Shown here piece by piece: positions 1-4,390 of a stretch of 6,607 nt of DNA. Under the pieces are notes generated by a model. The model had not been told where the DNA came from, made no database searches, and saw only the letters and a program-made list of their open reading frames with translations. Position numbers and translations under genes: made by a program. Each line of letters begins with the position of its first letter. The first letter of the stretch is position 1. The stretch is from NCBI GenBank assembly GCA_003551265.1, contig PUMG01000015.1, positions 1 through 6,607 of the forward strand, read 5' to 3'. The stretch comes from Halovenus sp. (GTDB lineage Archaea > Halobacteriota > Halobacteria > Halobacteriales > Haloarculaceae).

Positions 1-1
1 C

Positions 2-124
2 GCTGCAGAGTTCGGTGTCCAGGCAGTCCCGACGCTCATCGTCTTCAGCAACGGTGAACTGACCGAGCGGTTGACCGGTATGCAGAGCCAAGACGCACTG
101 GAGCGCGTCATCTCCACCCAGTAA
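2..124 (+). CDS. Thioredoxin, C-terminal fragment (5' end outside window)
   Basis: The last 40 codons of a gene that begins before the window, ending in TAA. The peptide contains FGVQAVPTLIVFSNGE, the typical second half of a thioredoxin fold: the VPT segment carries the cis-proline that faces the active-site CxxC, followed by the strand-turn-strand VFSNGE and a final helix (QDALERVI). The CxxC itself lies upstream and is not visible, so activity cannot be judged. By family, the protein would be a cytoplasmic thiol-disulfide reductant. It converges with the regulator gene, only 4 bases away, so the two transcripts must terminate inside each other's coding region or overlap. Its nearness to a VKOR homologue and a cysteine-rich regulator suggests a thiol-redox neighbourhood, which is inference. 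A thioredoxin domain at the end of a larger protein is not excluded. Confidence 0.85.
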   Translation, partial: AAEFGVQAVPTLIVFSNGELTERLTGMQSQDALERVISTQ

Positions 125-128
125 AATT

Positions 129-527
129 TCAGTTCTCGAGGGCGGCCATCTGTGGGTCGTCGTACTTCCGTCGGAACTCGTCGATGAGTTGACCCATCTT
201 CGCGTACCAGTCGTTCAGCGTTCGCTGCATCTCGTCTGCGATTTCGTCTGCGCTCGTCGGATAGAACACGTGGTAGTACCCACCTTCGTCGTAGTTTATC
301 TGTTCTTTCTGGACGAAGCCGTTTTGGACGAGTCGCTGGACCGACCGGTACACGGTCGAGCGCTCGCGGTCGACCTCCGCCGCAATCTGGTCGATCGTGA
401 GCGGTTCATCGCTCTGAACGAGAACTTTGAAACACATCTTATCGAGGTGTTTGAGACCGTGGAAGCACTCGAGAAGGCCTTCACACTGCATGTCCTGTCT
501 GAGCATCTCGTGCATCGAGTTTGCCAT
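129..527 (-). CDS. Winged helix-turn-helix regulator (TrmB/ArsR-like) with Cys-rich N-terminus
   Basis: A 132-residue DNA-binding protein. Residues 43-77 form a winged helix-turn-helix: LTIDQIAAEVD, then the recognition helix STVYRSVQRLVQNGF (57-71), then a wing QINYDEGGYYHVFY (76-89). Residues 93-125 are a charged, probably coiled-coil dimerisation helix. The N-terminus is unusual for such a small regulator: Cys15, Cys21 and Cys32 with His23 and His27 between them, so metal or thiol sensing is possible but unproven. The start was chosen at the ATG at 527 (MANSMHEM), preceded by GGAG seven bases upstream. The frame stays open to 608, but that extension would run through the promoter region. 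The gene is divergent from the VKOR gene, and inverted repeats lie between them, so regulation of itself and of its neighbours is plausible. The target is not known. Confidence 0.85.
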   Translation of the reverse strand: MANSMHEMLRQDMQCEGLLECFHGLKHLDKMCFKVLVQSDEPLTIDQIAAEVDRERSTVYRSVQRLVQNGFVQKEQINYDEGGYYHVFYPTSADEIADEMQRTLNDWYAKMGQLIDEFRRKYDDPQMAALEN

Positions 528-567
528 ACCCTCTCTCCGTGCTCCAGGGTTATAAGATTGTGTGAAA

Positions 568-598
568 GGTGTACAACACTGTTTATGAGCAGTACACC
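568..598. repeat. Inverted repeat GGTGTAC-N17-GTACACC, candidate operator
   Basis: Perfect 7-base arms at 568-574 and 592-598, with a 17-base spacer. Inside the spacer is a separate 9-base palindrome, AACACTGTT (575-583). The repeat spans one of the two possible TATA elements of the regulator, so binding there could repress the regulator's own gene. The operator role is inferred from position and symmetry only. Confidence 0.45.
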
Positions 599-669
599 CT
601 GATGACACTGAGAGACTGATGAATCCGGCCGCAGTGTGCTACTTACCACACGCACACCCGGTATTTCTT

Positions 670-694
670 AGTATTGTGGATAATGCGCAATACT
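670..694. repeat. Inverted repeat AGTATTG-N11-CAATACT at VKOR promoter
   Basis: Perfect 7-base arms at 670-676 and 688-694 with 11 bases between. Arm centres are 18 bases apart, close to two helical turns, which suits a dimeric winged-helix protein. The right arm runs into the AT-rich element about 30 bases before the VKOR ATG, so a bound protein would compete with TBP/TFB. Repressor operator is the best reading, by position only. Confidence 0.5.
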
Positions 695-724
695 TTTGTA
701 AGTGGCCTTCGAAGCAGAACCTGT

Positions 725-1381
725 ATGGCAACACAGACCCACACGACGAAGTCGTTCGAGTACGACTGGGATTACTCGCCGCAAGTGTCCACGCTGTTTG
801 GCGTGTTCACCGGTGTCGCGGTGTTTGGATGGTTCGTAAGCACATTCCTTAGCGGCATTCACTTCTTCGCGCTCCCGGTCATCCCGGCAGACGCAACGCT
901 TCAGGGCAGTCTCGAAGTTATCACGAGTTCGTGGGCGTACGTCCTCGGCGTCCCACTCGCAACGCTCGGCGCGTTCTATTACCTCAGCACGATTGCACTG
1001 TCGCTGTGGTGGTTCGACACGCGCCACCCTCTGATCATCAAGATACTCACCCCAATCACAGCGAGCGGTGTGCTGGCGTCGTCGTATTTCGTCTGGCTCC
1101 AGCTGGTCCCCATCGGTGAGATCTGCCCGTTCTGTATGATGTCCGCCGCTGCGACAGTCGTGCTGTTCGGACTGGAACTGGCAATTCTGCGCAAGAGTGA
1201 CACCCCGTCACTCAGAGACATGATGGGTGACCTCGGTATGGTGCTCGGCCAGACGAACTACGCTCGGGTGATCCTGCCAGCACTGGTCGGTTTCTTCACG
1301 CTCTTCGCGTTCTTCGGTGTGACACTCGCTCCGATACCTGGTGAGCCGTTCGCGTCGGTTGTGGTACCTCTGTTCGGCTGA
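725..1381 (+). CDS. VKOR-family integral membrane protein lacking loop cysteines
   Basis: A 218-residue polytopic protein of the vitamin K epoxide reductase / DsbB-like family, which normally passes electrons from thiols to membrane quinone to form disulfides outside the cell. About five hydrophobic segments are visible: 20-45, 71-97, 103-128, 133-153 and a C-terminal one in the last 40 residues. Family marks are the active-site CPFC (Cys134, Cys137) at the head of the fourth helix and the TSSWAYVLGVPLATLG stretch (67-82). These two cysteines are the only ones in the protein. The loop position where the family usually has Cys (GSCE-type) reads GSLE with Leu63, and the second loop Cys is also absent. 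The start at 725 (MATQTHTTK) was chosen because upstream in-frame ATG 683 and TTG 674 fall in the promoter repeat. The gene stands between the regulator and the hydrogenase operon, with its own promoter. Confidence 0.88.
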   Translation: MATQTHTTKSFEYDWDYSPQVSTLFGVFTGVAVFGWFVSTFLSGIHFFALPVIPADATLQGSLEVITSSWAYVLGVPLATLGAFYYLSTIALSLWWFDTRHPLIIKILTPITASGVLASSYFVWLQLVPIGEICPFCMMSAAATVVLFGLELAILRKSDTPSLRDMMGDLGMVLGQTNYARVILPALVGFFTLFAFFGVTLAPIPGEPFASVVVPLFG

Positions 1382-1401
1382 ACGCTTCTCCCAATACAGC
1401 C

Positions 1402-1426
1402 TGAACCCGGTTCACTTTGCTCATTC
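1402..1426 (+). terminator. Palindrome plus T-rich tract after VKOR gene, possible terminator
   Basis: TGAACCCGGTTCA (1402-1414) is a perfect 13-base odd palindrome 20 bases after the VKOR stop, followed by the pyrimidine-rich CTTTGCTCATTCT. As RNA it would give a 5-pair stem with a 3-base loop. Archaeal termination relies mainly on T-runs and the run here is interrupted, so an operator for the downstream promoter is an equally good reading. Confidence 0.35.
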
Positions 1427-1452
1427 TGTATATAATATACACCTTATTTAAG
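1427..1452 (+). promoter_or_regulatory. Hydrogenase operon promoter: 15-base palindrome and TATA-like box
   Basis: TGTATATAATATACA (1427-1441) is a perfect odd palindrome with 7-base arms around A1434. It is immediately followed by TTATTTAAG (1444-1452), the best haloarchaeal-type TATA element in the region. Transcription would start near 1472-1478, about 145 bases before the small-subunit ATG. The palindrome sits where TFB contacts the BRE or where an upstream activator would bind, so it is a likely control site for the operon. Assignment rests on sequence and position, without experimental support. Confidence 0.55.
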
Positions 1453-1621
1453 AGTGCGAGCTACGCCGCTATGGCGCTAAATGTGCGTGTATGACTACAC
1501 GTGTCTGTTCAGATTTTCGGGTTGCACGGTGGGGAGAAGTCGCTCCCGCAGGGGCCGTCCTGACGGCATGTGAGATGGGCACAGTCGAGAACCAAGCGTC
1601 GGGCAACAACGAGAATCATCC
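1453..1621 (+). other. Long structured 5' leader region of the hydrogenase operon
   Basis: Between the TATA-like box and the small-subunit ATG there is no recognised gene. Visible structure: CGTGTA-TGAC-TACACG (1486-1501), a perfect 6-pair hairpin that G-U pairs can extend by three; GGGAG/CTCCC (1532-1536 with 1543-1547); and GCCGTC-CT-GACGGC (1554-1567). Three short ATG-led frames occur: 1471-1494 (7 codons), 1481-1573 (30 codons, Arg-rich and unlikely) and 1491-1625 (44 codons, listed separately). No Shine-Dalgarno sequence precedes the hydrogenase start at 1622, so its translation may depend on an upstream frame. Regulation by the leader is only a possibility. Confidence 0.4.
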
Positions 1622-1625
1622 ATGA
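1491..1625 (+). CDS. Possible 44-codon small ORF coupled to the hydrogenase small subunit
   Basis: An open frame starting MTTRVCSDFRVARWGEV and ending with TGA inside ATGA, so that its stop overlaps the small-subunit start by 4 bases, the same arrangement as two other junctions in this operon (5895 and 6385). It has two cysteines, a short hydrophobic patch (APAGAVLTA) and an Asn/Glu-rich tail. It matches no family I recognise. Third-position GC is only moderately high, stronger in the second half, so coding evidence is weak. The start lies about 43 bases after the TATA-like box centre and inside a hairpin loop. A preceding 7-codon frame (1471-1494) again overlaps it as ATGA. It could be a leader peptide that couples translation, or a chance frame in an untranslated leader. 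Confidence 0.3.
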   Translation: MTTRVCSDFRVARWGEVAPAGAVLTACEMGTVENQASGNNENHP

Positions 1626-2842
1626 GAGCACCAGAGACAGCTCACAGAGAGGACAGGATCGACACCGAAACCAACAATCCAGCGACGTCACGTCGAAACT
1701 TCTTGCAACTCGCGGCGGGAGCAGCAGCAGGAACAGTCGTAGCAAGCCATGCGACCGAGATCGGTGCCGCACTCGAGCAGGCAGTAGCGGGTGAGATGGA
1801 GGTCGTCTGGTTACAGGGGCAGTCCTGTTCTGGCTGTACAATCTCGGTTCTTCAGGGGCAGTATCCGACTCTCGAAGAGACGCTGAGCGAGTTCCGGCTC
1901 GAAGTGACGTTCCACCCGACGATAATGCCTGAACAGGGCGAGACGGCAATCGACTCGATGAGTGACTCGCCGGACGTGTTGATCGTCGAGGGCTCCGTTC
2001 CCACACAGATCCCCTCGGCTGCAACAGTCGGACAGACGGTCGACGGGACGAGCAAACCAGTCGTTGACTGGGTCAACGAACTCGCGCCGGAGGCTGAGTA
2101 CGTCATCGCACTGGGGGCCTGTGCAGCCTTCGGTGGTTGGCCAGCGGCCGAGAACAAAGAGCGGCTGTACGGTCTCGGCGCGAACGTTACCGGTGCCAAA
2201 GGAGTCCAGTTCGAAGGTCGAGACGACACCGGCGTGCTCGGTCCTGACTTCACGTCCGGAGCAGGGCTGCCGGTCATCAACCTGGGTGGCTGTCCACCTC
2301 ATCCGGACTATCTGCTGTTGACTATCGCAACAGTCCTCAACGGTCACGTTCCCGAACTCGACAGGTACAACCGACCGAAGCCGTTTTACGAGCCGCTCGT
2401 TCACGACAACTGTCCTCTGCGCGGATACTTCGACCGGGGCGAGTTCGCCGAGAAGCCCGGTGGAGAGGGCTGTCTCATCAAAGTTGGCTGTGCCGGTCCG
2501 TACACGCACTGTGACGACCAGACACGGCTCTGGAACGACGGCACGAGCGTCTGTCTCAACGTCGGAGCGCCGTGTATCGGGTGTATGGAACCCGATTTCT
2601 GGGATCGGTTCGAACCACTCGATACAGAGATCGAACGACAGTCGTTCTTCGGGCCGATTTCGGCCGAGCAGGCTGGCTGGGCAGGCGTCGCTGCGGCGGG
2701 GGCCGGAATCGGCGCACACGCCGTTCGAAAAGCAACAGGGTACGGCTCGTTCAAAGGAGACGATACGACGTCCGAACACACACAGACAGCTGACGAGGCA
2801 GGCGAACCGGACGCAGACACCAGCGATACCGAAGAGGAGTAA
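1622..2842 (+). CDS. [NiFe]-hydrogenase small (electron-transfer) subunit, Tat-exported
   Basis: A 406-residue iron-sulfur subunit that carries electrons from the Ni-Fe site to cytochrome b on the outer face of the membrane. Residues 23-41 are a twin-arginine signal (SRRNFLQLAAGAAAGTVVA). Proximal-cluster cysteines: Cys69 and Cys72 (QSCSGCT), Cys167 (GACAAFGG), Cys224 (GGCPPHPD). The extra cysteines of oxygen-tolerant six-Cys proximal clusters are absent at the CxxC. Distal cluster: His261, Cys264, Cys284, Cys290. Medial cluster: Cys297, Cys318, Cys321 plus Cys311, the position that is Pro in classical [3Fe-4S] enzymes, so a [4Fe-4S] is predicted. Residues 348-367 (Ala/Gly-rich, weakly hydrophobic) are probably the C-terminal membrane anchor, followed by a very acidic tail. 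The start at 1622 gives a 23-residue stretch before the arginines. No Shine-Dalgarno sequence is seen. The large subunit follows after 3 bases. Confidence 0.96.
   Translation: MRAPETAHREDRIDTETNNPATSRRNFLQLAAGAAAGTVVASHATEIGAALEQAVAGEMEVVWLQGQSCSGCTISVLQGQYPTLEETLSEFRLEVTFHPTIMPEQGETAIDSMSDSPDVLIVEGSVPTQIPSAATVGQTVDGTSKPVVDWVNELAPEAEYVIALGACAAFGGWPAAENKERLYGLGANVTGAKGVQFEGRDDTGVLGPDFTSGAGLPVINLGGCPPHPDYLLLTIATVLNGHVPELDRYNRPKPFYEPLVHDNCPLRGYFDRGEFAEKPGGEGCLIKVGCAGPYTHCDDQTRLWNDGTSVCLNVGAPCIGCMEPDFWDRFEPLDTEIERQSFFGPISAEQAGWAGVAAAGAGIGAHAVRKATGYGSFKGDDTTSEHTQTADEAGEPDADTSDTEEE
2834..2839 (+). promoter_or_regulatory. Shine-Dalgarno GAGGAG for the large subunit
   Basis: GAGGAG lies in the last codons of the small subunit (the Glu-rich tail), six bases before the large-subunit ATG at 2846. 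It supports that start and tight translational linkage of the two structural genes. Confidence 0.6.
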
Positions 2843-2845
2843 CCA

Positions 2846-4390
2846 ATGGTTGAAATTACAATCGACCCGACGACACGCATCGAAGGACACCACGGGACGA
2901 CGCTGGAGGTCGAAGATGGAGAAGTGGTCGAAGCAAAGAGCATGATGAAGATGTTCCGTGGCGCCGAAATAATCACCGTAGGCCGCAAACCCTACGATGC
3001 GGCACAGCTCACCGGGATGGTCTGTGGCGTGTGCTTTCTGTGTCATCGGCTGTGTTCCTCGAAAGCAGCCGAGGACGCTGCTATCGAAGCGGGAGCGTTC
3101 GACGGGCCCCCGGCGAACGCCGTGTTGACACGCGACGCCTCGGAGGGCGTGTTCTACCTGTGGAATCATGCGATTCACCTGTTCGCCCTGGTTGGTCCCG
3201 ACTACAGCGACGCGGTCGCAGAGACGGGGTTCGACCGACTCGACCCACTCGAAGGCGACGGATACCTCGGTGCACTCGAAAACCAGCGAAAGATAATGAA
3301 CGCGCTGGCGGAGTTCGGCGGCCGTTCGCCTCACCCCCTCTCGTACGTCCCTGGCGGTCTCGCGACACGTCCCGACGCCTCGACCATAGAAGCTGTCAAA
3401 TCGCGCGTTCGCGAGGTGAGCAACTGGCTCGGTCCGACCGACGCCGTACCACAGGTTCTCGAGAACGTCCAGAACGGCGAGTTCGACCCGGAGCTCGGTG
3501 AAGGTTTGCACGACATCGTCTCGATTCTGGTGGCTGCTGCCGAAGAAGGGGCCGCCGAAATCGGCCAGGGTCCCAACCGATACTACAGCAACGGCATCTT
3601 CGAGCATCCCGAAACCGGTGAGCTGTTTCTCCCACGGGGCGTCTATCGAGACGGGTCGAGGGAGTTGCTGAGCAAGGCGGAGGTCGTCGACGGCATCACC
3701 GAGGACACCGAGTACGCGTGGTACACCGACGACTCTGGTGGACACCCAACAGAGGCGAAGCCTCCCGAACCGGACCCCGAGAAAGAAGGGGCGTACTCGT
3801 GGGGGAAAGCACCGCGTTTCGACGGACAGTCCATGGAGGTGGGTCCGCTCGCTCGTCTCGTCATCGCCGACCTTGACCCGTTCGACCTTCGAGAGACTCT
3901 CGGTGGAGGAGCCACCGAAAGTAACACCCTCAATCGCCTGATTGCACGGGCACAGGAGGCGCTGGTCGTTCGTGACCAGGTGATGGAGTGGCTCGATGCG
4001 ATTGACCCGGCTGAACCGTTCATGGCGGACGACTGGCCAGACGAGTTTACCGGCAGGGGCGTCGGCCTGTTCGAGCCGTCTCGCGGTGCGTTGAGTCACT
4101 ACATGGACGTTCGAGACGGCATCATCGAACAGTACCAGATTATCACGCCGACGCTGTGGAACCTTGGTCCGCGCGACGCCGAGGGCGAGCCGACGGTTCT
4201 CGAGGAGGCACTCGTCGGCGACACGGTCGAAGACATCGAGAACCCACTTGGCGTGATGCGAACGATCCGGTCGTTCGACCCGTGTCTGGCCTGTGGTGTC
4301 CACGTCAGGACGCCGGAGGCAACGTACGAGACGACCATCGAACCAGTCCAGCCGGGAGACAGTGCGTGCCTGGTGAACAACAATGGCTAA
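2846..4390 (+). CDS. [NiFe]-hydrogenase large (catalytic) subunit precursor
   Basis: A 514-residue catalytic subunit that splits H2. Landmarks in order: TTRIEGH (9-15, Glu13 proton path); L1 motif CGVCFLCH (Cys60, Cys63, His67); SYVPGG; YSWGKAPRFDGQSMEVGPLAR in the middle; EPSRGAL (410-416, Arg413); and L2 motif RSFDPCLACGVH (475-486; Asp478, Cys480, Cys483). The four Ni-Fe cysteines are therefore present. Processing is expected after His486, releasing a 28-residue C-terminal peptide, longer than the roughly 15 residues usual in classical enzymes. It has no signal peptide and should be exported with the small subunit. Oddities: Met58 where family members have Arg two residues before the first Cys, extra Cys66 and Cys70, Asn107 where Desulfovibrio-type enzymes have Asp (DHxxHF), and Ser412 in place of Pro before the catalytic Arg. 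Membership of the uptake (group 1) class is inferred from the Tat partner and cytochrome b. The subgroup is uncertain. Confidence 0.96.
   Translation: MVEITIDPTTRIEGHHGTTLEVEDGEVVEAKSMMKMFRGAEIITVGRKPYDAAQLTGMVCGVCFLCHRLCSSKAAEDAAIEAGAFDGPPANAVLTRDASEGVFYLWNHAIHLFALVGPDYSDAVAETGFDRLDPLEGDGYLGALENQRKIMNALAEFGGRSPHPLSYVPGGLATRPDASTIEAVKSRVREVSNWLGPTDAVPQVLENVQNGEFDPELGEGLHDIVSILVAAAEEGAAEIGQGPNRYYSNGIFEHPETGELFLPRGVYRDGSRELLSKAEVVDGITEDTEYAWYTDDSGGHPTEAKPPEPDPEKEGAYSWGKAPRFDGQSMEVGPLARLVIADLDPFDLRETLGGGATESNTLNRLIARAQEALVVRDQVMEWLDAIDPAEPFMADDWPDEFTGRGVGLFEPSRGALSHYMDVRDGIIEQYQIITPTLWNLGPRDAEGEPTVLEEALVGDTVEDIENPLGVMRTIRSFDPCLACGVHVRTPEATYETTIEPVQPGDSACLVNNNG

Larger units (their letters stand above)
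528..724. promoter_or_regulatory. Divergent promoter region between regulator and VKOR gene
   Basis: A gene-free, AT-richer stretch of 197 bases. For the regulator (- strand), TTATAA at 550-555 is centred about 26 bases from its ATG, as for a leaderless transcript. A second candidate, CATAAA on the minus strand at 583-588, would give a leader of about 30 bases containing the GGAG. For the VKOR gene (+ strand), the AT-rich run around 689-702 (AATACTTTTGTAA) is about 30 bases before the ATG and is a weak TATA candidate. No Shine-Dalgarno sequence precedes the VKOR ATG, so a leaderless mRNA is likely. Two inverted repeats, listed separately, overlap these elements. A looser GTGTG/CACAC pair lies at 634-651. 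Exact transcription starts cannot be read from sequence. Confidence 0.55.

Noticed and set aside
528..608. 27-residue N-terminal extension of the regulator
   Set aside because: It would translate the TATA-like element and the inverted repeat. The ATG at 527 has a GGAG at suitable distance and starts the usual helix.
674..724. Longer N-terminus for the VKOR protein from TTG 674 or ATG 683
   Set aside because: The extension has a basic, Cys-containing sequence, runs through the inverted repeat at 670-694, and adds nothing known in the family. ATG 725 gives an acidic cytoplasmic start and the normal first helix.
1481..1573. 30-codon frame MCVYDYTCLFRFSGC... in the leader
   Set aside because: Its second half is Arg/Ser-rich and unlike haloarchaeal proteins, it does not couple to the next gene, and it overlaps the better-placed 44-codon frame.
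2510..2584. Oxygen-tolerant six-cysteine proximal cluster
   Set aside because: The small-subunit CxxC reads SCSGCT, with Gly where six-Cys enzymes have the extra Cys (CTCC). Only the four standard proximal cysteines are present. The extra Cys in the interval given belongs to the medial site.
1811..4303. An 830-codon open frame on the minus strand across both hydrogenase structural genes
   Set aside because: It is the antisense shadow of the two genes, a common artefact of GC-rich third positions. Its product is Arg/Cys-rich, has no recognisable domain, and lacks the acidic composition of the other proteins.
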